Source: a bacterium (GTDB lineage: Bacteria > Spirochaetota > JAHITG01). Taken from it: DNA of 11,612 nt. The position numbers and the translations under genes were made by a program. The notes beneath the pieces are model-generated. The model did no database searches and had not been told where the DNA came from. It was given only the letters and a program-made list of their open reading frames with translations. This document shows, piece after piece, positions 1 to 7,112 of the stretch. The stretch spans positions 1 to 11,612 of the forward strand of contig JAQTRT010000073.1 of NCBI GenBank assembly GCA_028711675.1. Direction: 5' to 3'. Each line of letters begins with the position of its first letter. Position 1 is the first letter of the stretch.

Positions 1-677
1 TTCTGTTTGATCCTGATATCCTCATCAAGCTTTCCGTCGGAGATCCTCCTGGCTCCTGCCATCAGGACCTGGATGGGACTGATGATATACGACGTGAGCA
101 GGATGGTAATAAGGATGCCGATGATCAGGCTCACCACGGTGATGGTCAGGATCCTTAAAGTAGTGTTCCGCAGCGCTGTTTCAATGGGCTTCTTGGAGAA
201 ACCGATACGCACCAGGCCGATGAGCTTCTTATCCATCATCATCACGGAAGAGACATCAAATCCCGCCTGGCCTTCATACTGGACATCCTGGATCAGGATT
301 CCGCTGGCATCAAACGCACGGCTTGTGATACCGTCGGTCAGGGGAGTCTTGTGCTCGTTCAGGAACCTGGTATCGTTATGGCAGATGGGGACCTTTTCCT
401 TGTCCAGGATCATGGCGTACAAGGTGTCCCGTTCTTTCATGATGTTCTTCACGCTCGTAAAGAGCGTCAGGTCATCCTTGGTCAGGATGGCATCTTTGGA
501 ATCATCCGCCAGTTTCCGCACGGTCAGCTTGGCTTTCTCGATCAAAGCCTCTTTCAGGCTCCTGGTCTGGTTCTGGATGGTAAGATACGCGTTGATGAGG
601 GAGATAAAAAGGATCAGGAAAGCGATAAAAGAAATATATTTGGTCTTGATGGAGAATTTGATCTCGAACTTCTTCAT
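1..677 (-). CDS. HAMP-containing membrane sensor protein, N-terminal part (cut by window edge)
   Basis: Partial gene; 225 codons are visible from the ATG at 677 to the left edge. The protein begins MKKFEIKFSI and has one membrane segment at about residues 14-32, an extracytoplasmic part of about 140 residues (33-172), and a second membrane segment at about 174-200. A HAMP-like start follows (SPIQVLMAGARRISDGKLDE, 200-219). The outer part has the look of a single Cache/PAS-like sensor: a helix, then short strands around 85-96 and 125-160, ending LIGLVRIGFSKKPIE. HAMP domains pass signals to an output domain such as a histidine kinase, nucleotide cyclase, phosphatase or chemoreceptor; which one applies here lies outside the window. 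A TAAGG six bases before the ATG can act as ribosome site and overlaps the stop of the upstream FG-GAP gene, so the two are probably co-transcribed. The topology is clear; the exact sensor family is inferred. Confidence 0.85.
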   Translation of the reverse strand, partial: MKKFEIKFSIKTKYISFIAFLILFISLINAYLTIQNQTRSLKEALIEKAKLTVRKLADDSKDAILTKDDLTLFTSVKNIMKERDTLYAMILDKEKVPICHNDTRFLNEHKTPLTDGITSRAFDASGILIQDVQYEGQAGFDVSSVMMMDKKLIGLVRIGFSKKPIETALRNTTLRILTITVVSLIIGILITILLTSYIISPIQVLMAGARRISDGKLDEDIRIKQ

Positions 678-685
678 GACAAACC

Positions 686-3070
686 TTACCGTAATACGGC
701 AACAGACTTGACCACCGTGTCCGTTTCCTTGTTCATCTTGCTTGTAGCCCTGATCTTCACAATATAAGTGCCGTTGGCCAGGCCGTGATAATCGAAAAGA
801 ACCGCATTCCGGTAGTTATATTTAGCGTCCCCGTATATCTTCCTCACCAGCTTTCCGGAGAGCGTGTAGATAAAAACGTCCACGATACTGTCATCCCTTA
901 CGCTGAACTCGATGTTCATGGAATCCCGTATGAACGAAACGCTGTTAATGTAATTATAATCCGTGAGCTGGATATTCTGGTGGTCCTTCCTGACAGGATT
1001 GGGGAACGGTTTCACCTTATCCCCGGGCATAAGCGTATCATCCTCATCCACGAACCGGGCAGGCCCGCCGTAATAGATATTGATACTGCCGACCGGTTCT
1101 CCTATCACGATATCATAATACCCATCCCCGTCGAAATCCAGTACGCTCATATGGGGAAAGATACCGGGATTGAAAGGCTGACCGCCCAGTTGAAGCTCCT
1201 TTTTTTCGTCGAACCTTCTGTTCCGGTCATCCCCTTTGTTGAGAAAAATGAATATCTTGCTCTGGGCTGCGCCGACCAGGTCCTGTTTCCCGTCACCATC
1301 CCAGTCCAGGATATACGGTTTGGAGGAGATATATCCCAGGCTGATAATATCGCCGTTCTCGTACCTGAGGGGTGTACCGCTATCCAATCCAAGAAGATGA
1401 TTTCCCGTGGAAAGATATTTCATGATCACGCCGTCACCGCCGATGGTGATCAGGTCCCTCTGGCCGTCATCGTTCCAGTCGCAGGGTGTGGACATGGAAT
1501 ACCCCTCGCCGGTCATAAGGTCCTTGCTCCCGGCTTTAATGACATTGACATTGGTCGAGAAGACGGGATTTTTATTGTCGTTGATATTTGTGAACACAAC
1601 AAGCTCATAGCTCCTTCCGCCGCCGAACACAAAATCCCTGCGGCCGTCGTTGTTCCAGTCATAATAATCAGGGAATCCGTACACATACCGGACCGGCACC
1701 CTCTGCTGGACGCCTGTTCCGATCGTGATGGTCTGTATAGCTCTATAGACCGGATCCTGATTGTTCCCTTCGTTCAGGACATAATAGCACCGCGAAAGCA
1801 GGTTGCCGAAAATAATATCATGATTGCCGTCATCGTTAAAATCCACTACATTAAGGGACACGCCGTTCCAGCCCATGAGATTGTTCTGCGCACCGCTGAT
1901 CTGGATGTTACGGGTATAGTTTTCCTCAACATGAACGCGGTTCCTGCTGGCGGAAAGACCCTTATAGACTGTGATGAACCCCAGGTGGTTGCCGCACAGC
2001 ACATCCGGTTCGCTGTCAGCGTCCCATTTAGTGACAAAAAGCGGATTGTTCATGGGCAGGTTAATGGAATTATTTTTCTCCGTGATTATTTCACCTTTAT
2101 TGGTAAAAGAAAGGCCGGCCCCTCCTTTCCACCAGACCAGTTCGATCTTTTCGGCACCAATGTTCTTGGATATCATCGGCAGACCCAGTCTGTCCAGTTC
2201 AGCCGCGGTATTGAATGTACCGATGAGATCAAGGGTTCCGTCGTTATCCCAGTCATAAGGGAAAGCATGCCAGAGATGGATATTCAGGAACTCGCCCTGA
2301 GCTGTCCCGTTGACGATATCGACGCTTGATATTTTTTTATAATTCGTGAACATCCCGGGAATACTGACGAAATTCCATGCCGCGGTAGTGCCCACGTTCG
2401 TATAGATGACCGCGCAGTGATGGAAATAATAAGGAGTGATCCTGTCCAGGTAAGTATAGGAAGAAATAATATCTTTCTTGCCGTCTCCGTTCACGTCGAC
2501 CAGATTAGGGAAAGCACCGGCCACTCCCTGTCCGTTACCGAGCAGTTCAAAGGCTCCCACGTCATTCTCAAGGTCATCAGGGATTAAATTGACCAGTTCT
2601 TGGATGAACCTGATCTGTGTCTTCTCCGTGTTGAACAGCGGGCTGCCCGGGCTACCGGTATTTTTATAGAAATATACTTTATTGTTCACGCCCACAATGA
2701 GGTCATCAAGACCGTCGCCGTTCAAATCTGAATTGGTACTGATCAATCCGTATAACGTGGTATAACTGCAGGGGATGACCAGCGTGCTGCCTTTGTACGG
2801 GACCGGGAAAGCGGTATCGAACACAGGAGCTGAATTGTTCCCCCGGTTGATATAGACCAGGATCTTCCCGGCGCCGGAAGCCGTGATCAGGTCTTTGAGT
2901 CCGTCATTGTTCCAGTCATACACGCACGGCGCGGAGAACCCCTCCTCTGCCGTAAGCGTGGATGTTTTAAAAACAAAATGACGTTCCTCGATGAAGGCCG
3001 GTTCAGCAGCCCAGGCTGAAGAGGCCAGTACAAACAACAGGACAATGACGATGATTCTGCTTTTCATCAT
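686..3070 (-). CDS. Exported FG-GAP/VCBS repeat protein with C-terminal sorting-type domain (paralogue 2)
   Basis: 794 residues. An N-terminal signal peptide (MMKSRIIVIVLLFVLASSAWA) probably ends after residue 21 or 22. Ten calcium-loop-like repeats of the DxDxDGxxD type start at residues 52, 115, 192, 273, 350, 410, 471, 531, 589 and 645. The fifth (DADSEPD) is degenerate; the others are canonical (for example DWNNDGLKD, DFDGDGYYD). Such repeats build integrin-like beta-propellers in surface or secreted proteins. From about 688 to the end comes PFPNPVRK, then an Ig-like beta domain with VFIYTLSGKLVRK and GLANGTYIVKI, ending VAVLR. This matches the FlgD-like/type A T9SS sorting domain pattern. 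The start is one of two adjacent ATGs (3070 or 3067) with only a weak GATAAG before them. It lies 4 nt behind its paralogue and 8 nt ahead of the HAMP sensor gene. The ligand or role cannot be told from sequence. Confidence 0.9.
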   Translation of the reverse strand: MMKSRIIVIVLLFVLASSAWAAEPAFIEERHFVFKTSTLTAEEGFSAPCVYDWNNDGLKDLITASGAGKILVYINRGNNSAPVFDTAFPVPYKGSTLVIPCSYTTLYGLISTNSDLNGDGLDDLIVGVNNKVYFYKNTGSPGSPLFNTEKTQIRFIQELVNLIPDDLENDVGAFELLGNGQGVAGAFPNLVDVNGDGKKDIISSYTYLDRITPYYFHHCAVIYTNVGTTAAWNFVSIPGMFTNYKKISSVDIVNGTAQGEFLNIHLWHAFPYDWDNDGTLDLIGTFNTAAELDRLGLPMISKNIGAEKIELVWWKGGAGLSFTNKGEIITEKNNSINLPMNNPLFVTKWDADSEPDVLCGNHLGFITVYKGLSASRNRVHVEENYTRNIQISGAQNNLMGWNGVSLNVVDFNDDGNHDIIFGNLLSRCYYVLNEGNNQDPVYRAIQTITIGTGVQQRVPVRYVYGFPDYYDWNNDGRRDFVFGGGRSYELVVFTNINDNKNPVFSTNVNVIKAGSKDLMTGEGYSMSTPCDWNDDGQRDLITIGGDGVIMKYLSTGNHLLGLDSGTPLRYENGDIISLGYISSKPYILDWDGDGKQDLVGAAQSKIFIFLNKGDDRNRRFDEKKELQLGGQPFNPGIFPHMSVLDFDGDGYYDIVIGEPVGSINIYYGGPARFVDEDDTLMPGDKVKPFPNPVRKDHQNIQLTDYNYINSVSFIRDSMNIEFSVRDDSIVDVFIYTLSGKLVRKIYGDAKYNYRNAVLFDYHGLANGTYIVKIRATSKMNKETDTVVKSVAVLR
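1112..2917 (-). repeat. Ten FG-GAP/VCBS protein repeats within the 686-3070 gene
   Basis: This region codes for the ten calcium-loop repeats of paralogue 2, spaced about 56 to 81 residues apart. On the plus strand the repeated Asp-Trp codons read as recurring cccagtcc/ccagtcat words. This is protein repetition, not a separate DNA element. Confidence 0.8.
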
Positions 3071-3074
3071 GTTC

Positions 3075-5396
3075 TTATCTTATCACCGCGAATTTTTTCA
3101 TGACCGTGACTTCCTCCCCCGTACTGTAGCTCTTGGCCTTGATCCTGAAAATATAGATGCCGTTCGCCCAGTTCTTGCAGCTGATCCCCGCCGTATTGAT
3201 CCTGTCGAAATAAGCATTGGAATCGATCCGTTCGATCAGGCGGCCGCTGATGGTATAAAGCTCGATGGTGATCAGGCTATCGTCCCTGGTCAGGAACTTC
3301 AGGTCCAGGGTATCGCCCTGCCTCAGGGGATTGGGATAGGTATAAACGTTCTTCTCCGGCATGAGGCTGTCGTTCTCAGAGACATACCTGAGCTGCATAC
3401 CTTTATACCGGAAGACTATATCCGAGGTGTTACAGAGAAAAATATCATAATAACCATCATCGTCCCAGTCCAGGATATAGACCGAGGAATATTCGCCGGC
3501 GTTCAGGATCTCCCTGTCGAATTTGATCTCTTCTTTTGCTGCGTACAGGGGTGTCGGGGAAGTGCTCTTATCCAGATAGTAGATGACCTTGGAACCGCTG
3601 GCAGCCACAATATCCCTTTTCCCGTCTTCTTTGTCCCAGTCCAGGACATTGGGGATGGAAGGGAGCCCGCCCGTGGTCATGGTAGCCTCATCCTCACCAA
3701 AGGCAAGATAAACAGGAGCGCTGAAAACAGGAAGACCGTTGGCATCGCGGGTTCCCTGGTTCAGGCAGTACTGGACGCGGCTGTCGAAGCTGCTCAGGAT
3801 CATATCGTCCAACCCGTCCGAATTCATATCCGCAAACGTGCCGGACACGTTATAAGCTGCCACGTACGCATTACCGGCCCGGATGGCTACGCCCTTGGAA
3901 GAGAAGACCGGGCTGGAATCCGTTCCGGTATTACTGCAGAAAACAAGCTGGGGTGAAAGGAGGAGATTCTCGCCGCCGATCACCAGGTCCCTTTTCCCGT
4001 CCCCGTTCAAATCATAATAAGCGGAAAAAGAATGGTCATGGGGTCCGCGGATGATGTTGGCCCCGGCCCGGTCCTGTATGATCTGGACCTTCTTGAACAG
4101 AGGATCAATATTATTGCCGTAATTCAGGATATAAAACTGCTGACCGTTACCCCCTGCCGAGACGAAAATATCCCAGTCCCCGTCCCTGTCCCAGTCCAAG
4201 ATGTTGATGCGCGACGCGTTGCCGATGTAGAGCGGGCAATCCTCGCTCTGCTGGAGCACACCCTCAAAACCCGCGCCGGGATTGGGGCCGACCGTTGTAT
4301 CCGTCACTTTCCTGATGATGTTCACATATCCCATATAATTGCCTGACAGAATGTCCCATATGCCGTCATTGCCCCAGTCGCAGACAAAAGGAGAGATACG
4401 GAATCCCGGATTGAAAGGAATAACAGGCAGAGCCGCGTTCATAAGCATGACAGGCTGGTGATACTGGCCTGACTTGCCTCCTTTCCCTTTCAGGAGCTTG
4501 AAGAGCGAGTATTCGGTCTGGCATCCGTACAGTCCCGTACTGGACGCAAAGACCTCCTGTCCGGAAGAAGTATAACTTAAAATAATATCATTGGTTCCGT
4601 TCTTGTCCCAGTCAACAGGATACGCATAAGGCAAAGCCTCCCCTGAAGTATTATATTCATAATAGAAAGTGAAAGGATTAATATTGGTCTCGATCCTGAT
4701 CATGGTACCATAGTAAGGCACAGAAGCCAGGGGGCTGATGTTAGTATAGATAGCTATACGGACGACAGGAACAGATCCATAGGCATTGAGCAGATAAGCT
4801 GACATAATATCCTTTTTCCCGTCATTGTTATAATCCAGGACAACAGGCCATCCGCTTACCTGGTACGTGGTCCCGCTGCCGATAGCTATGACGGCCGGGT
4901 CATCTTCGCCGATATGTTCATAGAAACCGTATGCGAATGTCAGATCCATGGGAGTGCTGTTGATGGAAGGATTGACCCTGCTCCTTGTCAGGTTTGTAAA
5001 AATGGAGACCTTGCCGTCCACGCACGTCAGGAGGTCCGGCCTTCCGTCAGCGTTCATGTCGGAATTGGTGGCAATATAAACAGTAAGGAATTTTCCCGAG
5101 AAATAAGCTTCCTGCCCGTCCCGGAGGACCTGGACAGCCCGGTCAAAGGAAGGCGCGCTGTCCGAACCCTGGTTGAAATAAATATAGATATCCCTGTACC
5201 CGTCCACGATGATCAGGTCCCTTTTATTATCGCCGTCCCAGTCGAACAGAATGGGGAGCGAGGACCCTCCGCGTACTGTGAGCTGCTTGGTCTGGAGTAT
5301 CTCATAACCCTCTGTCTTGAACGCCGGTATGGCCGGATAAAGCAAGGAAGTGTAAAGGAAAAGCATGCAAAATATAAAAAAATTTTTTTTAACCAT
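3075..5396 (-). CDS. Exported FG-GAP/VCBS repeat protein with C-terminal sorting-type domain (paralogue 1)
   Basis: 773 residues. The protein begins MVKKNFFIFC with a hydrophobic signal peptide to about residue 21 (LLYPA). Ten calcium-loop repeats start at residues 52, 113, 188, 262, 340, 401, 462, 523, 586 and 643, nearly the same places as in the downstream paralogue. Examples are DLNGDGKRD and DWDDDGYYD. The ninth (DWDKEDGKRD) carries one extra residue. The C-terminal domain from about 686 (TYPNPLRQGD) has IELYTISGRLIER and WANGIYIFRIKA, and ends KKFAVIR, the FlgD-like/type A sorting pattern. It is therefore probably exported and placed on the cell surface or released. The ATG at 5396 has no Shine-Dalgarno sequence and is preceded by AT-rich DNA; the next in-frame ATG (residue 11) would spoil the signal peptide, so 5396 is preferred. 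An in-frame TGA lies 7 codons upstream. It heads the three-gene run; the ligand is unknown. Confidence 0.9.
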   Translation of the reverse strand: MVKKNFFIFCMLFLYTSLLYPAIPAFKTEGYEILQTKQLTVRGGSSLPILFDWDGDNKRDLIIVDGYRDIYIYFNQGSDSAPSFDRAVQVLRDGQEAYFSGKFLTVYIATNSDMNADGRPDLLTCVDGKVSIFTNLTRSRVNPSINSTPMDLTFAYGFYEHIGEDDPAVIAIGSGTTYQVSGWPVVLDYNNDGKKDIMSAYLLNAYGSVPVVRIAIYTNISPLASVPYYGTMIRIETNINPFTFYYEYNTSGEALPYAYPVDWDKNGTNDIILSYTSSGQEVFASSTGLYGCQTEYSLFKLLKGKGGKSGQYHQPVMLMNAALPVIPFNPGFRISPFVCDWGNDGIWDILSGNYMGYVNIIRKVTDTTVGPNPGAGFEGVLQQSEDCPLYIGNASRINILDWDRDGDWDIFVSAGGNGQQFYILNYGNNIDPLFKKVQIIQDRAGANIIRGPHDHSFSAYYDLNGDGKRDLVIGGENLLLSPQLVFCSNTGTDSSPVFSSKGVAIRAGNAYVAAYNVSGTFADMNSDGLDDMILSSFDSRVQYCLNQGTRDANGLPVFSAPVYLAFGEDEATMTTGGLPSIPNVLDWDKEDGKRDIVAASGSKVIYYLDKSTSPTPLYAAKEEIKFDREILNAGEYSSVYILDWDDDGYYDIFLCNTSDIVFRYKGMQLRYVSENDSLMPEKNVYTYPNPLRQGDTLDLKFLTRDDSLITIELYTISGRLIERIDSNAYFDRINTAGISCKNWANGIYIFRIKAKSYSTGEEVTVMKKFAVIR
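3444..5243 (-). repeat. Ten FG-GAP/VCBS protein repeats within the 3075-5396 gene
   Basis: This region codes for the ten calcium-loop repeats of paralogue 1. Order and spacing match those of the next gene, loop for loop, which supports tandem duplication of a whole ancestral gene rather than separate repeat growth. Confidence 0.8.
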
Positions 5397-5462
5397 ATTA
5401 TGATATAATAGATGTCAAAAATTTCTTTTTTTCATTTTTACGTCCCCTTTGTATGGACGCAG
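5397..5462 (-). other. AT-rich leader region of the FG-GAP operon
   Basis: On the minus strand this AT-rich stretch leads to the ATG at 5396. It holds a perfect TTGACA (5418-5413) and a TATTAT (5410-5405), but only two bases separate them, so they are not a usable -35/-10 pair. No good -35 lies 16-18 bases from TATTAT. A 5-bp inverted pair (cgtcc at 5441, ggacg at 5455) is also present. A promoter here is possible but not demonstrated, and transcription could also read through from the PorV-like gene. Confidence 0.3.
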
Positions 5463-5484
5463 CGACAGGTCTTTAGACCTGTCG
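5463..5484. repeat. Perfect 22-nt palindrome (10-bp arms, 2-nt centre)
   Basis: The arm cgacaggtct is followed by tt and its exact reverse complement agacctgtcg. It lies downstream of the PorV-like gene on the minus strand but has no T-run on either side, so it is not a standard intrinsic terminator. It looks like a REP-type extragenic palindrome, paired with another of the same length 44 bp away. It could still slow or end transcription between the two genes. Confidence 0.7.
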
Positions 5485-5506
5485 TTTGACCATTATTTCC
5501 GAAAAC

Positions 5507-5528
5507 CGGCGCACCTGAAGGTACACCG
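5507..5528. repeat. Imperfect 22-nt palindrome, second member of the pair
   Basis: The arms cggcgcacct and aggtacaccg are separated by ga and match at 8 of 10 positions. Size and centre match the palindrome at 5463-5484, and both have an ACCT/AGGT element, though in opposite order. It begins 20 bases before the stop codon end of the PorV-like gene. It is read here as half of a REP-like pair. Confidence 0.5.
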
Positions 5529-5547
5529 CTACTAAATCCGCGCTGTA

Positions 5548-6906
5548 TTATTTGGATATTTCCTTCAGCCTGATCTCGGCTTTCTTAATATTGATCTTCA
5601 CTTTCTCGTTGTTCGGATCGCAGCTGGCCACGTACCGCCATTCTTTCAGGGCTGTCTCGATATTATTTTCCATGTAAGCATTGATGCCTGAATAATAATG
5701 CTTTAAAAGCTCATTGGCTGACGGACAGCTTGTTCTGGCGACAGGGATGGTCAAGCCGACGACCAGTTTTCCCGATTTCTGAAGCTCCTCGACCTTTTTC
5801 TCAGCCTCTTTTATCCGCTCCTCAACATCTTTTATTTCCGGATTCCAGAGCTGGGCCAGTCTGAAGTTCTGCAGGGCTTCATAATACCGGCCGTTCTCAT
5901 AATGGAACAACGCGTCATTGTAGTAATTCTCTCCTTTGGAAATGATGATCTCCTGCATGATCCTTGACCTTGTTTCCTCTTCGATGGCGCCCCCGAACTT
6001 ATAGTTCAGGCTGAAAAGATGGTCATTGCCCAGGTCGCTGACATGAAAGGCGTAATTGATCTCATAAACCTGATAGCGGAACCCGATGCCTGTATTATAA
6101 TAGTACGGCTCACCGCCCACACGGAAGAAAAATCCCTTATAGTTCAGTTCTGTTCCCAGGGCCCATTCCATTTCCAGGTCCTTGACATATACAATGTGGC
6201 CGCTGAAAAGCAGGAGGTCCCTGAAGAATCTGTATGCTAAACCGAATTTCAGCCTGGTCTGGATATCATCCTTTCTCCCCGTGCTCCATTTTACCTGGCC
6301 CGGCAGGTTCTCCAGGACAAGACCGGAACTTAAATGTCTCAATGCCGGGATGGCCAGGAAACTGTAATATACGCCATAGGAGAGGCTGATGCCGTTGAAT
6401 CCTTCTTCCAGAACGGTATTATAAAGATAATCGATCTTCAGTCCGGCGCTCAGGCCCTTGACCGCTTCATCCAGCCTTCGGCCAAAGGAGAGCGTTACAT
6501 CCACGTCCTGGCTGGAGAAACTTTTTCCCAGAAGGGTCCCGTTCGCGTCCGACTCTTCCATGTCCGCGCTCCGGAAATACCGGATCCCCAGGAAGAGCAC
6601 GCCGATCTTCTTTAAAGGATGGCTGTATCCCAGGTTAAAGAACATACGGCCCGCTGACAGAATACCGCCGCCCAGGTCGATGTTCATGCTGTACAGATAT
6701 CCAAGACCGGCGGGATTATGGTACGCTGAGGAGCTGTCGTCCGCCACAGCTTCAAAAGCCCCGCCAAGAGCATTGGCGCGCGGTGTGGTGATGGAAGCAT
6801 TAATGTCGTATGTGACGGCATGGTCCTCATCCGGGGATAATTCCGCGGTAAGGATGACAGGGATGAGAAATAAAATAACGGGGAGAATATTTTTTACCCT
6901 CTGCAT
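5548..6906 (-). CDS. PorV/PorQ-family outer-membrane barrel protein with C-terminal TPR-like helices
   Basis: 452 residues. A signal peptide (MQRVKNILPVILFLIPVILTA) ends near residue 21. The mature N-terminus carries the family hallmark PRANALGGAFEAVADDSSSA followed by YHNPAGLGYL, as in PorV/PorQ/UPF0164 proteins related to FadL barrels. Alternating beta strands run to about residue 305 (LFSLNYKFGG). From about 318 the protein turns helical, with two TPR-like units (ALFHYENGRYYEALQNFRLA, then YYSGINAYMENNIETALKEW) and a charged helix between them. In type IX secretion, PorV shuttles sorting-domain proteins to the surface. Two such cargo-like proteins are encoded just downstream, which fits that role, but no other T9SS gene is in view. 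The start has a strong GGGAGG seven to eight bases upstream. The barrel-TPR fusion is longer than plain PorV. Family call firm, role inferred. Confidence 0.88.
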   Translation of the reverse strand: MQRVKNILPVILFLIPVILTAELSPDEDHAVTYDINASITTPRANALGGAFEAVADDSSSAYHNPAGLGYLYSMNIDLGGGILSAGRMFFNLGYSHPLKKIGVLFLGIRYFRSADMEESDANGTLLGKSFSSQDVDVTLSFGRRLDEAVKGLSAGLKIDYLYNTVLEEGFNGISLSYGVYYSFLAIPALRHLSSGLVLENLPGQVKWSTGRKDDIQTRLKFGLAYRFFRDLLLFSGHIVYVKDLEMEWALGTELNYKGFFFRVGGEPYYYNTGIGFRYQVYEINYAFHVSDLGNDHLFSLNYKFGGAIEEETRSRIMQEIIISKGENYYNDALFHYENGRYYEALQNFRLAQLWNPEIKDVEERIKEAEKKVEELQKSGKLVVGLTIPVARTSCPSANELLKHYYSGINAYMENNIETALKEWRYVASCDPNNEKVKINIKKAEIRLKEISK

Positions 6907-6911
6907 AAGTC

Positions 6912-6920
6912 CGCCTCCCT
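6912..6920 (-). promoter_or_regulatory. Strong ribosome binding site of the PorV-like gene
   Basis: On the minus strand GAGGGAGGC precedes the ATG at 6906 with about seven to eight bases between. It fixes the start and is the clearest Shine-Dalgarno site in the window, unlike the starts at 7113, 9155 and 5396. Confidence 0.75.
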
Positions 6921-6952
6921 CAGGGATATTAATAATAAGGAAATGATAACTA

Positions 6953-6981
6953 ATAATTATTAAATAAAATTAGCAAGTCAA
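6953..6981 (-). promoter_or_regulatory. Likely sigma70-type promoter of the PorV-like gene
   Basis: On the minus strand TTGACT (6981-6976) is followed after 16-17 bases by an AT-rich -10 (TAATTA or AATTAT, 6959-6953). The predicted start near 6946 gives a leader of about 40 nt that includes the GGGAGG ribosome site. The -10 is not sharp because the whole stretch is AT-rich. Confidence 0.45.
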
Positions 6982-7005
6982 CAGATATTTTTGGAAAATA
7001 AGGGG

Positions 7006-7066
7006 GGACCGCATAACAGGAGGAACTGAGATCCGGTTTTTCCGGCAGACCGGGCGGTTCTGTTTT
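7006..7066 (+). other. Possible folded element in the divergent intergenic region
   Basis: ggaccgc (7006-7012) can pair with gcggttc (7054-7060) with one G-U. A small inner hairpin, ccgg-ttttt-ccgg (7033-7045), lies between, and TGTTTT follows. It could be a weak terminator or a structured regulatory region between divergent genes. An AGGAGG at 7018-7023 sits inside but has no start codon at useful distance. The 206-bp intergenic region 6907-7112 otherwise holds only the two promoters. Confidence 0.25.
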
Positions 7067-7078
7067 AAAGCCATTTTA

Positions 7079-7106
7079 TTGACTTTGGAATTCAAGATGT
7101 TATTTT
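7079..7106 (+). promoter_or_regulatory. Extended -10 promoter placing transcription start at the GTG of the ArgC-like gene
   Basis: TTGACT (7079-7084) is followed by a 16-bp spacer and TATTTT (7101-7106). TG one base upstream of the -10 (7098-7099) makes an extended -10. Seven bases after the -10 lies the GTG start at 7113, so the mRNA would begin at or within a base of the start codon. Confidence 0.5.
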
Positions 7107-7112
7107 TTTGCC

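Noticed and set aside
7..711. 234-codon open frame on the plus strand at the left edge
   Set aside because: It is antisense to the HAMP sensor, which has two clear membrane segments and a HAMP motif on the minus strand.
785..2329. 514-codon open frame on the plus strand
   Set aside because: It lies wholly antisense to the FG-GAP gene; its repeated VIPVPVQD-like words are the complement of the Asp-rich calcium loops. No ribosome site, signal or known domain was seen. The same holds for the antisense frames at 2991-3956 and 4914-5408.
5404..5409. Perfect TATAAT on the plus strand
   Set aside because: There is no matching -35 and no plus-strand gene follows; it reflects the AT-rich leader of the minus-strand gene.
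5463..5484. Palindrome as an intrinsic terminator of the PorV-like gene
   Set aside because: There is no T-run after the stem on the minus strand, so only a REP-like palindrome is claimed.
7018..7082. AGGAGG followed by a short in-frame stretch from CTG 7026 to the stop at 7080-7082
   Set aside because: It has no ATG, GTG or TTG at a usable distance; a CTG-started 18-codon leader peptide is too speculative.
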